Below, piece after piece: positions 1 through 13,130 of a stretch of DNA of 64,000 nt (its first letter is position 1; the number at the start of each line of letters is the position of its first letter). Source of the stretch: Anaspis maculata (taxonomy: Eukaryota > Arthropoda > Insecta > Coleoptera > Scraptiidae); assembly GCA_949128115.1 (NCBI GenBank), contig OX421962.1, positions 59,003,787 to 59,067,786 on the forward strand. Reading direction: 5' to 3'. The position numbers were made by a program, and so were the translations under genes. The notes beneath the pieces were generated by a model. It ran no database searches, was not told where the DNA came from, and saw nothing but the letters and a program-made list of their open reading frames with translations.

Positions 1-136
1 TTTTAATTTTAGTCGCAAGCGCAGCGACGCCCATTGGCTCTTATGAACCAGCCTCCTCGGAACAGCCAATAAGCGATGCAGCGCTTACGGCTAAAACTAA
101 AATTGCGGCTGAATAAGCTGACTGAACGCACCTTTA
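1..136. repeat. MITE-like inverted-repeat element, copy 1
   Basis: The segment contains inverted stretches of the type TTTTAGTCGCAAGCGCAGC and its complement, ending in TGAACGCACCTTTA. Near-identical sequence recurs at 35481-35652, and a shorter relative lies at 20423-20513. The left end is cut by the window edge: the 35.5-kb copy has a further stretch upstream that pairs with its right end. There is no coding capacity, so this looks like a non-autonomous element. Confidence 0.7.
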
Positions 137-880
137 GGCCGTACGAAACTATTTCATGCATCAGAGACCCACTACAGGTCCTACTTAACAAATCATACCT
201 ATCAAAGTACTTGACAATCATGCACAGTGCAGTGCAGTCACCAATGGTCTTATCTCAAGTGCGCACTTGCGATTAGAGCGTTAGACAGCTATAAGAGCCC
301 GATTCCGGTCAAATATGAGGATGAACAAAAACTCAGGATCAACTAGCCTGATTTCAAAATATCAGACTGTGGTATGTTGTATTTGTGGCAACGGAGCACA
401 ATAATTGGTTTTTATTAAAAAGCCAGAGGTGTAACTACTGACGAGCTCAAAATACTATATAAATATGTCCAGTTTTTGGACTCATGAGCCCAATATATAA
501 TTTTGAGCTCAAAGTAATATATGGACGTAGAAAAATGAGCCCGAAATACATCATTCATCAAGATATATATATATATATAGATATCTATCACATCAATTGG
601 CTTCAGGACTTGATCATCAGCTTATGTATCTTTTGGCTTCGCGGCCAAATCTGGAACTGACACCATTCAAAATGCACCTCAAGTATATCTGGTTGCCGAC
701 ATTCTGGCGCATATTTTGGGAATAACGATTATTTCCCATTTTTATTATCACAACTTGACGAGATGAGATTATTAGAGGGTGGAGAAGAATGAGTTGCTGG
801 TCCGACAACATAATTTGAGTGCCGAAAAGGCACAGGGCTCTCATAAAACGCAAGAAGATGGAAAATAAAGGAAAAATGAC
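137..880. other. No gene seen; AT-rich spacer
   Basis: This stretch is AT-rich with a short (AT)n run near 564-580. No ORF here has coding character, and no repeat was recognised. The satellite array begins near its right end. Confidence 0.5.
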
Positions 881-3426
881 ATCAGGAGAGCAAGAGGTGT
901 TAGGAGTAGAATGAGCCCGATTGATTGGTTACACTCTTCCCGGTGAGGCCAAATGGATCGCTGCATGTGTACAACGAAATTGGCTGTTACTAACAAGAAA
1001 AATCTGTTTTCATTCCTTTTTTGTCAGTTCTCAATCGTGGCACCGCGACCCTTGATATGCTTTTCCTTCAATTAATTCCCCAAGAGTGATTGTGATTATG
1101 CCTAGGAGCTTTCTCGTGCTCCCAGCAACTCAAAAATTATCAAGAAAAATATCACAAATATGACAACTTGTTTCGAAAATGAGGCCGATGGATTGTCTAG
1201 GTGTGTATTATGAGTCCAAAATATCGTGAACACTCTTACTGGTGAGGCTGAATGGATGGATACATGTGTATATAACAAAGTTGGCGGTTTTCAATTGAAA
1301 AATATCAGTTTTTTTTTTGTGGATTTTGCCGTACTTCAACTGTAGCACCGCCTCTGATTGATTCTTGAGAAAAAATTGATTTAAACAAAAAGAGACTGCA
1401 ACTTTTGATAAAAAAAAAATGCAGTGAACATACTGCAAGGCTGAAGAGCGATATATTCGGATTAGGTGATGCTTTTTCTTTGATTTATTTCGCAAGGGTG
1501 ATTGAGAGTGTGTCTAGAAGCAACCTCTTGCTTTTCCACTTCCAGCAGCAAAAGTTGTTTCCGATAAACTCCCACAAATACGGCAACTTGTTTTGAAAAT
1601 GAGGCCGATGGATTGTTTGAATGTGTATTATGAGCCCGAAAGATCGTTTACATTCTTAACGGTGAGGCCGAGTGGATCACTGCATGTATAGAGCAAAGTT
1701 GGCCGCTTTTCATTAAAAAATCATTTTCTATGCCGTTTTAGCCATAGGTTACCAGTGGTGCCGCCTCTGATTGCATGTTGAAAAAAAAAACGATTTTGAA
1801 CGAAAAATGTTGCTATTTCTGGTCAAAAAAATGCAGTCAGCCTACCGACAGGCTGAAAGACGATGTCTCCGTGCTTGGAGATGTTTTTTTCCAATTCATT
1901 CCGCTAAACTGATTGAAATTATGTCTTCAAGCCTCCTCGTGCTCTTCCACTTCAAGCAACTCGAAAATTTCCATCAAATTTCCACAAATACAAGAACTTG
2001 TTCCAAAAATGAGGCCAATAGATTGTTTAGATGTGTATTATGAGCCGGAAAGATCCTTTACACTCTTACCGGTGAGGCCGCATGGATCTCTGCATGTGTA
2101 CAACAAAGTTGGCTGTTTTTCATAAAAAAAATCATTCTATATGCCGTTTTAGCCATAGATTAACCGTGGTGCCGTCTCTGATTGCATGTTGAGAAAAAAA
2201 ACGATTTTGAACGAAAAATGTTGCTATTTCTGACAAAAAAAAATGCAGTGAGCCTACCGATAGGCTAAAAGACGATGTCTCCGTGCTTGGAGATGTTTTT
2301 TCCACAATTTATTCCGCTCAAGTGATTGGAATTATGTCTTCAAGCCCCTTCGTGCTCTTCCACTTCAAGCAACTCGAAAATTTTCATCAAATTTCCACAA
2401 ATACAAGAACTTGTTCCGAAAATGAGGCCGATAGATTGTTTAGATGTGTATTATGAGCCCGGAAGATCGTTCACACTCTTACCGGTGAGGCCCGGTGAGG
2501 CAAAATAGATCGCTGCATGTGTACGATGAAGTTGGCCGTTACCCAAAAAAAAATCAGTTTAATTTTTTTTTCAGTTTTAAACCGAGGCACCTCATTGATA
2601 AAAAAAAATCGATTCCAAACCTGAAACGCTGGTATAATTCGCCAAAAAAAAAAATTGGAGAGCCCACCGACAACCTGAAGGGAGATAAATACGTATTAAA
2701 CTTTTTTTTTCTAAATCCCATATTGGAAGAAGAAAAAGGTCTGAGATTATGTCTAGAAGCCTCCCCGCGTTCTCTCACTTGCACTGCGACAACGTGAAAG
2801 ATACGACTCCTCGAAAATGAAGAAGAAACGGTATCAGGAGTGCAGGAGGTGTTAGGAGCCGAACGAGCCCGATTGATTGGTTATACTCTTACCAATGAGT
2901 CCAAACGATCTGCTACATGTGTACAGCCAAGTCGGTCGCCTTTTGCGGAGAAATACAGTTGCTATCAAATCTTATGTTATATACATATTAACTGTGCGCT
3001 CAGTTTTTTTACGATTTTGGAAAAACAATTTGATTGTGAACCCCAAAGTCTGCAACTGAGTGTGTATATAAGCCCAAAAGATCGTTTACACTCTTACCGG
3101 TGAGGCCGAATGGGTCGCTGCATGTGTACAACAGAGTTGGCCGTTTTTTATGAAAAAAAATTATTGTCTATGCCGTTTTAGTCATAGATTAACCGTGGTG
3201 CCGCCTTTGATTGCATGTTGAGGGGGGAAAAAAAGATTTTGAACGAAAAATGTTGCTATTTCTGGCCAAACAACTGCAGTGAGCCTACCGACAGGCTAAA
3301 AGACGATGTCTATGTGCTTGGAGATGTTTTTTTTTCTCAATTCATTCTGCTGAAGTAATTGAAATTAAGTCTTCAAGCCTCGTCGTGCTCTTCCACTTCA
3401 AGCAATTCAAAAATTTTCATCCAATT

Positions 3427-4977
3427 TCCATCAAATTTCCACAAATACAAGAACTTGTTCCGAAAATGAGGCCGATAGATTGTTCAGATGTATATTATGA
3501 GCCCGAAAGATCGTTTACACTCTTACCGGTGAGGCCGGATGGATCTCTGCATGTGTACAACAAAGTTGGCCGTTTTTTATAAAAAAATCATTTTCTATGC
3601 CGTTTTAGCTATAGGTTAACCGTGGTGCCGCCTTTGATTGCATGTTGAGAAAAAAAAACGATTTTGAACGGAAAATGTTGCTATTTCTGGTCAAAAAAAT
3701 GCAGTCAGCCTACCGACAGGCTGAAAGACGATGTCTCCGTGCTTGGAGATGTTTTTTTTCAATTCATTCCGCTAAACTGATTGAAATTATGTCTTCGAGC
3801 CTCCTCGAGCTCTTCCACTTCAAGCAACTCGAAAATTTCCATCAAATTTCCACAAATACAAGAACTTGTTCCAAAAATGAGGCCGATAGATTGTTTCGAT
3901 GTGTATTATGAGCCGAAAAGATCGTTTACACTCTTACCGGTGAGGCCGCATGGAGCTCTGCATGTGTACAACAAAGTTGGCCGTTTTTCATAAAAAAAAA
4001 CATTCTATATGCCGTTTTAGCCAAAGGTTAACCGTGGTGACGTCTCTGATTGCATGTTGAGAAAAAAAACGATTTTGAACAAAAAATGTTGCTATTTCTG
4101 ACAAAAAAATGCAGTGAGCCTACCGACTGGCTAAAAGACGATGTCTCCGTGCTTGAAGATGTTTCTTCCCAATTCAGTCCGCTTAAGTGATTGAAATTAT
4201 GTTTTGAAGCCTCCTCGTGTTCTTCCATCTCAAGCAACTCGAAAATTTCCATCAAATTTCCACAAATACAAGAACTTGTTCCGAAAATGAGGCCGATAGA
4301 TTGTTCAGATGTATATTATGAGCCCGAAAGATCGTTTACACTCTTACCGGTGAGGCCGGATGGATCTCTGCATGTGTACAACAAAGTTGGCCGTTTTTTA
4401 TAAAAAAATCATTTTCTATGCCGTTTTAGCTATAGGTTAACCGTGGTGCCGCCTTTGATTGCATGTTGAGAAAAAAAAACGATTTTGAACGGAAAATGTT
4501 GCTATTTCTGGTCAAAAAAATGCAGTCAGCCTACCGACAGGCTGAAAGACGATGTCTCCGTGCTTGGAGATGTTTTTTTTCAATTCATTCCGCTAAACTG
4601 ATTGAAATTATGTCTTCGAGCCTCCTCGAGCTCTTCCACTTCAAGCAACTCGAAAATTTCCATCAAATTTCCACAAATACAAGAACTTGTTCCAAAAATG
4701 AGGCCGATAGATTGTTTCGATGTGTATTATGAGCCGAAAAGATCGTTTACACTCTTACCGGTGAGGCCGCATGGAGCTCTGCATGTGTACAACAAAGTTG
4801 GCCGTTTTTCATAAAAAAAAACATTCTATATGCCGTTTTAGCCAAAGGTTAACCGTGGTGACGTCTCTGATTGCATGTTGAGAAAAAAAACGATTTTGAA
4901 CAAAAAATGTTGCTATTTCTGACAAAAAAATGCAGTGAGCCTACCGACTGGCTAAAAGACGATGTCTCCGTGCTTGG
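3427..4977. repeat. Higher-order duplication of an about 821-bp dimer
   Basis: The sequence from about 3427 to 4155 is repeated almost without change from about 4249 to 4977. The two adjacent monomers within each copy differ from one another: one has TTCAGATGTATATTATG, the other TTTCGATGTGTATTATG. The unit of recent duplication was therefore a dimer, not the single 412-bp monomer. Confidence 0.85.
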
Positions 4978-5149
4978 AGATGTTTTTTCCACAATTCATT
5001 CCGCTAAAGTGATTGGAATTATGTCTTCAAGCCTCTTCGTGCTCTTCCACTTCAAGTAACTCGAAAATTTCCATCAAATTTCCACAAATACAAAAACTTG
5101 TTCCGGAAATGAGGCCGATAGATCTTTAAGATGTGTATTATGAGCCCGA

Positions 5150-6040
5150 AAGATCGTTTAAACTCTTACCGGTGAGGCAAAATGGATCGCTGCATGTGTA
5201 CGACGAAGTTGGCCGTTACCCACAAGGAAAATCAGTTTTCATTTCTTCTTTGTCAGTTTTGTACAGAGGCACCGCGGCCTCTGATTGATAAAAAAAATCG
5301 ATTCTAAACCTGAAACGCGGGTATTATTTGACAAAAAAAATGGAGAGCCCACCGACAATCTAAAGGGTGATATATACGTATTGAACTTTTTTTTTTCTAA
5401 ATCCCATTTTGGAAGATGAAGATGGTCTGAGATTATGTCTAGAAGCCTCCCCGCGTTCTTCCACCTGCACTGCAACAACTTGAAAAATACGACTCCTCGA
5501 AAATAAAGAAGAAACGGTATCAGGAGTGCAGGAGGTGCTAGGAACACAACGAGCCCGATTGATTCATTACGCTCTTACCAATGAGTCCAAACGATCTGCT
5601 ACATGTGTACAGCCAAGTTGGTCGCCGTTTGCGGTGCAATACAGTTTCTATCAAATTTTATGCTATATAAATTTTGGCTGTGCGCCTAGTTTTTTCACGA
5701 TTTTTAAAAAACAATTTGATCGTGAACCTCAAATTCTGCACCTGGGTGTGTATATAAGCCCAAAAGATTGTTTACACTGTTATCGGTGAGGCCGAATGGG
5801 TCGCTGCCTGTGTACAACAAAGTTGGCCGTTTTTTATAAAAAAAAAATCATTTTCTATGCCGTTTTAGCCATAGGTTAGCCGTTGTGCCGCCTCTGATTG
5901 CATGTTGAGAAAAAACCGAATTTGAGTGACAAATGATGCTATTTCTGACCAAAAAAATACAGTGAGCCTACCGACAGGCTAAAAGACGATGTCTCCGTGC
6001 TTGGAGATGTTTTTTCCTAATTCATTCCGCTAAAGTGATT
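5150..6040. repeat. Long satellite unit (about 1.03 kb), one of four
   Basis: Between ordinary monomers the spacing rises to about 1025-1044 bp at 2326-3370, 5014-6039 and 6450-7476, and to about 860 bp at 9535-10395. The extra sequence contains GGAGTGCAGGAGGTG-type blocks at about 2835, 5525, 6960 and 9870. It also contains degenerate forms of the usual monomer: GAGAGCCCACCGACAATCT for the hairpin block and ATTATGTCTAGAAGCCTCCC for the start block. The long unit is best read as three diverged monomer types fixed together. Confidence 0.75.
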
Positions 6041-7269
6041 GAAATTATGTCTTCAAGCCTCCTCGTGCTCTTCCACTTCAAGCAACTCGAAAATTTCCAT
6101 CAAATTTCCACAAATACAAGAACTTGTTCCGAAAATGAGGACAATAGATTATTTAGATGTGTATTATGAGCCCGAAAGATCGTTTACAATCTTACCGGTG
6201 AGGCTGGATGGATCTCTGCATGTGTACAACAAAGTTGGCCGTTTTTCATAAAAAAATCATTTTCTACGCTGTTTTAGCAATAGGCTAACCGTGGTGCCCC
6301 TTCTGGTTGCATGTTGAGAAAAAAAAAAGATTTTGAACGAAAAATGTTGCTATTTCTGACCAAAAATATGCAGTGAGCCTACCGACAGGCTAAAAGACGA
6401 TGTCTCCGTCTTCGAAGATGTTTTTTCCCAATTCATTCCGCTAAAGTGATTGGAATTATGTCTCCAAACCTCCTCGTGCTCTTCCACTTCGAGCAACTTG
6501 AAAATTTCCATCAAATTTTCACAAATACAAGACTTTGTTCCAAAAATAAGGCCGATAGATTGTTTAGATGTGTACTATGAGACCGAAAGATCATTTGCAC
6601 TCTTCCTGGTGAGGCAAAATGGATCGCTGCATGTGTACGACGAAGTTGGCCGTTACCTACAAGAAAAATCAATTCTCATTTCTTTTTTGTCAGTTTCAAA
6701 CCGAGGCACCGCGGCCTCTGTTTGATGGATAAAATCGATTATAAACTTGAAACGCTGGTATTATTTGATAAAAAAAAAGGAGAGCCCACCGACAATCTAA
6801 AGGGAGATATTTATATATGTATTGAACTTTTTTCTTTTGGAATCCCATATTGGAAGATGAATATGGTCTGAGATTGTCTAAAAGCCTCCCCGCGTTCTCT
6901 CATCTGTACTGCAACAACTTGACAGATACGACTCCTTGAAAATAAAGAAGAAACGGTATCAGGAGTGCAGGAGTTGTTAGGAACACAACGAGCCCGATTG
7001 ATTGGTTACGCTCTTACCAATGAGTCCAAACCATCTGCTACATGTGTACAGCCAAGTTGGTCGTTTTTTGCGGAGCAATACAGTTGCTATCAAATCTTAT
7101 GTTATATACATAATAACTGTGCGCCTATTTTTTCACGATTTTGGAAAAACAATTTGATTGTGAACCTCAAAGTCTGCACTTGGGTGTGTATTAAGCCCAA
7201 AAGATCGTTTACACACTTACCGGTGAGGCCGAATGGGTCGCTGCATGTGTACAAGAAAGTTGGCCGTTT

Positions 7270-8930
7270 TTTATAAAAAAAAATCATTCCGTATGCCGTT
7301 TTAGCCATAGGTTAACCGTGGTGCCGCCTTTGATTGCACGTTGAGAAAAAAAACAATTTTGAACGAAAAATGTTGCTATTTCTGACCAAAAAAATGCAGT
7401 GAGCCTACCGACAGGCTAAAAGACGATGTCCCCGTGCTTGGAGATGTTTCTTCCCAATTCAGTTCGCTAAAGTGATTGAAATTATGTCTTCAAGCCTCCT
7501 CGTGCTCTTCCACTTCAAGCAACTCGAAAATTTCCATCAAATTTCCACAAATACAAGAACTTGCTCCGAAAATGAGGCCAATAGATTGTTTAGATGTGTA
7601 TTATGAGCCCAAAAGATCGTTTACACACTTACCGGTGAGGCCGAATGGGTTGCTGCATGTGTACAACAAAGTTGGCCGTTTTTTATAAAAAAAAATCATT
7701 CCCTATGCCGTTCTAGCCATAGGTTAACCGTGGTGCCGCCTTTGATTGCACGTTGAGAAAAAAAACAATTTTGAACGAAAAATGTTGCTATTTCTGATCA
7801 AAAAAATGCAGTGGGCCTACCGACAGGCTAAAAGACGATGTCCCCGTGCTTGGAGATGTTTCTTCCCAATTCAGTCCGCTAAAGTGATTGAAATTATGTC
7901 TTCAAGCCTCCTCGTGCTCTTCCACTTCAAGCAACTCGAAAATTTCCATCAAATTTCCACAAATACAAGAACTTGCTCCGAAAATGAGGCCAATAGATTG
8001 TTTAGATGTGTATTATGAGCCCAAAAGATCGTTTACACACTTACCGGTGAGGCCGAATGGGTTGCTGCATGTGTACAACAAAGTTGGCCGTTTTTTATAA
8101 AAAAAAATCATTCTATATGCCGTTTTAGCCATAGATTAACCGTGGTGCCGTCTCTGATTGCATGTTGAGAAAAAAAACGATTTTGAACGAAAAATGTTGC
8201 TATTTCTGACCAAAAAAATGCAGTGAGCCTACCGACAGGCTAAAAGACGATGTCCCCGTGCTTGGAGATGTTTCTTCCCAATTCAGTTCGCTAAAGTGAT
8301 TGAAATTATGTCTTCAAGCCTCCTCGTGCTCTTCCACTTCAAGCAACTCGAAAATTTCCATCAAATTTCCACAAATACAAGAACTTGCTCCGAAAATGAG
8401 GCCAATAGATTGTTTAGATGTGTATTATGAGCCCAAAAGATCGTTTACACACTTACCGGTGAGGCCGAATGGGTTGCTGCATGTGTACAACAAAGTTGGC
8501 CGTTTTTTATAAAAAAAAATCATTCCCTATGCCGTTCTAGCCATAGGTTAACCGTGGTGCCGCCTTTGATTGCACGTTGAGAAAAAAAACAATTTTGAAC
8601 GAAAAATGTTGCTATTTCTGACCAAAAAAATGCAGTGGGCCTACCGACAGGCTAAAAGACGATGTCCCCGTGCTTGGAGATGTTTCTTCCCAATTCAGTC
8701 CGTTAAAGTGATTGAAATTATGTCTTCAAGCCTCCTCGTGCTCTTCCACTTCAAGCAACTCGAAAATTTCCATCAAATTTCCACAAATACAAGAACTTGC
8801 TCCGAAAATGAGGCCAATTGATTGTTTAGATGTGTATTATGAGCCCGAAAGATCGTTTACACTCTCTCCGGTGATGCCGGATGGGACGCTACATGTGTTC
8901 AAAAGAGTTGGCCGTCTTTTATGAAAAAAA
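7270..8930. repeat. Alternating A-B-A monomers with 824-bp periodicity
   Basis: Monomers here are spaced exactly 412 bp, but variants alternate. CATTCCCTATGCCGTTCTAG occurs near 7697 and again near 8520, while the intervening copy near 8108 has CATTCTATATGCCGTTTTAG. Likewise ATGCAGTGGGCC occurs near 7806 and 8630 but ATGCAGTGAGCC near 8218. This is a second dimeric higher-order repeat. Confidence 0.85.
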
Positions 8931-10745
8931 TCATTTTCTCTGCCGTTTTAGTCATAGGTTAACCGTGGTGCCGCCTTTGATTGCATTTTGAGAAAAAAAC
9001 GATTTTTAAAGAAAAATTTTGCTATTTCTGACTAAAAAAATGCAGTGAGCCAACCGACAGGCTTGAAGACGATGTCTCCGTGCTTGAAGATGTTTCTTCC
9101 CAATTCAGTCCGCTTAAGTGATTGAAATTATGTTTTGAAGCCTCCTCGTGTTCTTCCATCTCAAGCAACTCGAAAATTTCCATCAAATTTCCACAAATAC
9201 AAGAACTTGTTCCGAAAATGAGGCCGATAGATTGTTCAGATGTGTATTATGAGCCCGAAAGATCGTTTACACTCTTACTGGTGAGGCCGGATATATCTCT
9301 GCATGTGTACAACAAAGTTGGCCGTTTTCCATGTAGAGATAATTTTCTATGCCGTTTTAGCCATAGGTTAATTGTGGTGCCGCCTCTGATTGCATGTTGA
9401 GAAAAAAAAACGATTTTGAACGGAAAATGTTGCTATTTCTGACCAAAAAAAAAATACAGTGAGCCTATCGACAGGCTGAAAGACGATGTCTCCGTGCTTG
9501 AAGATGTTTTTTCCAATTCATTCCGCTAACGTGATTGAAATTATGTCTTCAAGCCTCCTCGTGCTCTCCCACTTCAAGCAACTCGAAAATTTCCATCATA
9601 TTTCCACAAATACAAGACTTTGTTCCAAAAATGGGGCTAATAGATTGTTTAGGTGTGTTTTATGAGCTCGAAAGATCGTTTACACTCTTACCGGTGAGGC
9701 CGGATGGATCTCTGCATGTGTACAAAGAAGTTGACTCACAAAAAACATCAGTTTTGATATTTTTTTGCCATATTTCAACTATTACACTGCGGTCTGTGAT
9801 TATGTCGAGAAGCCTCCCACATGCAACGACTCGACAATTAGCGAATACTTGGAAATAAAGAAGAAACGATATCAGGTGAGCAGGGGGTGTTAGAAGCGAA
9901 ACGAGGCCGATTAATCAGTTATGCTCTCACCAATGAGGCTTAATTACCCGCTACATGTCTATAACCAAGTTGGATGCCTCGAGGGATGCCTTTTGCAAAG
10001 CAATACAGTTTATATATATATTTTTACGCTCTACATCAACTTTGCGCGTGGTTTTCAATAATTTTGGAAAAACAATTGGATTTTGATCCTGAATGTCTGC
10101 GCCTGACTGCGTATAATGAGCCCGAAAGATCGTTAACACTCTTACTGGTGAGGCCGAATGGTTTGCTAAATGTGTACAACAAAGTTTGCCGTTTTCCATG
10201 AACAAATCATTTTCTATGCCGTTTTAGCCATAGGTTTACCGTGGTGCCGCCTCTGATTGCATGTTAAGAAAGAAAAAATTTGAACAAAAAATGTTGCTAT
10301 TTCTGACCAAAAAAATGCGGTGAGCCTACCGACAGGCTAAAGGAAGATATCTTCGTGCTTGGATGTTGTTTCCCGATTCATTCCGCTAAAGTGATTGAAA
10401 TTATGTCTTCAAGCCTTCTTATGCTCTTCCACTTCAAGCAACTCGAAAATTTCCATCAAATTTCCACAAATACAAGAACTTGTTCCGAAAATGAGGCCGA
10501 TAGATTGTTTAGATGTATATTATGAGACCGAAAGATCGTTTACACTCTTACCGGTGAGGCCGGATGGATCTCTGCATGTGTACAAAGAAGTTGACTCACA
10601 AAAAACATCAGTTTTGATGTGACAATATATTTCGAGAGAGGCCGATGGACAGTTTTCGTGTGTATTCTGAGCCCGATGATCATTTACACTCTAACCAGTG
10701 AGGTCGAACGATCAACTGCATGTGTACAACCAATTTGGATCAGTG

Positions 10746-11479
10746 ACAATCACTGAATTGCACAAACACTCAATTTTGCAATTGTTGCAATAGAAATTAG
10801 GTAGGTGTATATTCAAAAATGCATTTCAGGCATTTTTCAACCCTCTTGTTCCCCAAGCTAAGTAGGTAGATTGGAAAAAAATTTCAGCACCACGGGTCAT
10901 GTTCACTGATTTCCAGGATTAGGCTCATAAACATCTAGCAATAAAATTTCGAAATAGAACATTTGTATCCGACTCTGAACCAAACGTCCTAGGTTGAAAC
11001 ACGGCAATTTATTTTTCACTCGCACCCTTCCCACCTGCTAAGCGCAAACACAAAACCATAACTCAGGTATCCAGCAAAACATTTATTCCTAATGCAGGAC
11101 TGAGCGCTGAAGCAAGGCTCACACACACCGAGGTGGTAACCGTGCGTTGCAAATAATATCATTGCAGGGTTTAACTGCCACCGCACCCCCAACAATCACA
11201 CTACGATCACCACCACAGTGTGTGCCGGCCGACAAGCAGCCGCATCCCTGCTCTGTTGTTGCTCGACTGACATATTGCCCATCTGGGCCCATCCACTCCA
11301 ATCCCCCACTCAAACGCCTTAAAATGGTCAAGTGGCGCTGCAATCGCCAATGAAGCCAATGGAGGTTTTGGATGTGTCGTTGTAATCCAACCTTTTAGCC
11401 TCTTGAGGCCAAAAGGTTGAAAATGAGGTTATAGGGTAAGTTGGATGTGTACAAAAGAGGCCAAAGGATATCTTACACA

Positions 11480-11529
<50 letters not shown>

Positions 11530-12180
11530 CGTAACCTCTTTTACCCATCTGGGTGTCGAGGTGTCGGACGCACCGAGCCGCACTATGGATTTATGCTACT
11601 ACCTACAATGATCTCGTTCATGTGCGTGTACAGGTAATGGAGCCCCCTTGGGCAAGTACACTACGCTGCGTCCGCTCTCTTCGCGCACAGCTATCCACCA
11701 GTCACCCATCCAGGTTCTGGCTTCTGCGGGCGATGCTTGACTTTCGTTATAGTAGCCTGTATGCATATCCACCCATGCCGTACCGCCGACATTTATATGC
11801 CGGTGTTTTATATGATTTTTTTTTTATTACTTGTTATCAATTTTTGAGTTTGTGGCCACAACCTTAAAAAAAAATCAAGATATGACGTTCCGTAAACAGT
11901 ACCTTGAACAGTCTTCGCCATCAACTACTGATATTTTCACTACTATTACTGTTTTCCATCTTTTTTTCATCTAAATAAACTGCTGGACAACGAAGTTGTC
12001 GGTATCGGAAAAATAGTTCGACTTCAAAGACCAATAACATCACGCTATGCCATTCCAAAGCTTCTTTCTAGGCTAGCTTGGTTTGTGCTAGGTATGTCCT
12101 TTTTCTTTTTTGCCCGTTCGACGTTTCACGCTTTTGTTCGGTGCTTGGTGTTTGACAGTTTGCGGTGTGTGCTTTGTTTA
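10746..12180. other. Unassigned, with a GC-richer patch and AT microsatellite
   Basis: About 11020-11350 and 11540-11790 are richer in GC than the surroundings and hold short ORFs on both strands. None shows a recognisable domain or splice structure. A pure (AT)n tract occupies about 11481-11527. I cannot assign a function. Confidence 0.4.
11481..11527. repeat. (AT)n microsatellite
   Basis: An uninterrupted run of alternating A and T of about 46 bases. Confidence 0.95.
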
Positions 12181-12182
12181 CA

Positions 12183-12263
12183 ATGGAAATTGCCGCAATT
12201 GATACTTCTCAAGGGTTCAAGCAGCTCTCATCACTGGTGACGACGGTCAAAGTTTTTCACAGG
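12183..12263 (+). CDS. Possible first coding exon of an unknown gene
   Basis: An ATG at 12183 opens 27 codons beginning MEIAAIDTSQGFKQ. They run straight into a strong 5' splice site, AGG|GTAAGT, at 12264. The sequence before the ATG is pyrimidine-rich and the start context is ACAATGG. No partner exon with matching phase was identified, and a LINE fragment lies about 100 bases downstream, so it may be a relic. Family unknown. Confidence 0.25.
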
Positions 12264-12359
12264 GTAAGTTGGATGCGAAAAACCTGTGCACATAGACCTC
12301 GTCAGGTCACTAAGTTATTCTTTTATCGACCCAATTAGTGACCTTCAGCTTCCAACACC

Positions 12360-12557
12360 TTCAAAAAGTGAGTGTTTGAGTACTGTTCTGGACTCTCGCT
12401 CTCACCTGGATTTTCCGAGCAAATTCAGAGCGTGACGAAAAAACTCAACGCGTCCTTTTTTGCAATCTTGAAGTTGAAATCGTGTTTGGGAACGGAAAGT
12501 TTGATGAATGTTTATTACTCGTTAGCACACTCCGCCCTCAATCATAACATCTGATGT
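12360..12557 (+). pseudogene. Non-LTR retrotransposon reverse-transcriptase remnant
   Basis: The frame from 12372 reads EQIQSVTKKLNASFFAIL, then NVYYSLAHSALNHNI. This resembles the region just after the catalytic core in Jockey/CR1-type reverse transcriptases (TKKL...AI..L, then YY.L.HS.L.Y.I). The preceding part, which should hold a FLG...LD segment, appears only in another frame (LDSRSHLDF), so the fragment is frameshifted. It is short, dead, and has no flanking element structure that I could delimit. Confidence 0.55.
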
Positions 12558-13130
12558 GCATGGGGGGGGGGGCTGCCGTTAATATGAATCGTGCTTTTAT
12601 TCGACAAAAACGTATAATACGTTTACTGTAAGGCCTAAACGCCCGACAGCCATGTATACCGCTGTTTAAGGCTCACATGATCTTGACTGCTTCATGTATG
12701 TTTATTTATAAGCACATCTTGATTATTAAAACATGAAACATGTGTCAATAATTTTGTCACGAAGAACAGCGGCCACGAGTACCCTACTCGGGGCGGAGGC
12801 CTTTCGCGACCTGACAAGCATCACACATCAATGTACGAAAGATCACCAAGGTATCTTAGTATGAAACGAGGTGTGAAACTGTTCAATGCTTGGTCAAAAG
12901 TAATCAGAGACATTCAGAATGTTGGATTAGATCCTTCAATACCAGGCTCAGGAGTTTCTTCGCCAAGAGGAGTGGGCGTTAGCTTATCAGAGTATCTTGT
13001 TGTGACTATTATGCGATAAATATTAGGTACCTAGTACCTACTATATAGTGTAAGTCTTGTTTTACTGTATTGTTTTGTTGTCTCCACGTCAAAGTCCACA
13101 TTATTGTATTTGAATCAGAGACGAATACGG

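Larger units (their letters stand above)
880..10745. repeat. Satellite array, basic monomer about 412 bp
   Basis: A block beginning near GAAATTATGTCTTCAAGCC recurs at about 1087, 1500, 1913, 2326, 3370, 3781, 4191, 4602, 5014, 6039, 6450, 7476, 7888, 8300, 8712, 9122, 9535 and 10395. The usual spacing is 410-413 bp. Each unit carries ACTCTTACCGGTGAGGCCG, a TGCATGTGTACAACAAAGTT block, A-tracts and a short hairpin AGCCTACCGACAGGCT. The left edge units (880-1700) and right edge (10640-10745) are the most diverged, and the interior is most uniform, which is the pattern expected from unequal exchange. The short ORFs inside the units are by-products of repetition. Confidence 0.95.

Noticed and set aside
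1771..10622. Repeated 70-codon (MKLCLQASSCSS...) and 90-codon ORFs across the array
   Set aside because: They recur with the satellite period, in two overlapping frames, and vary only as the repeat varies. There is no start context, domain or splice signal.
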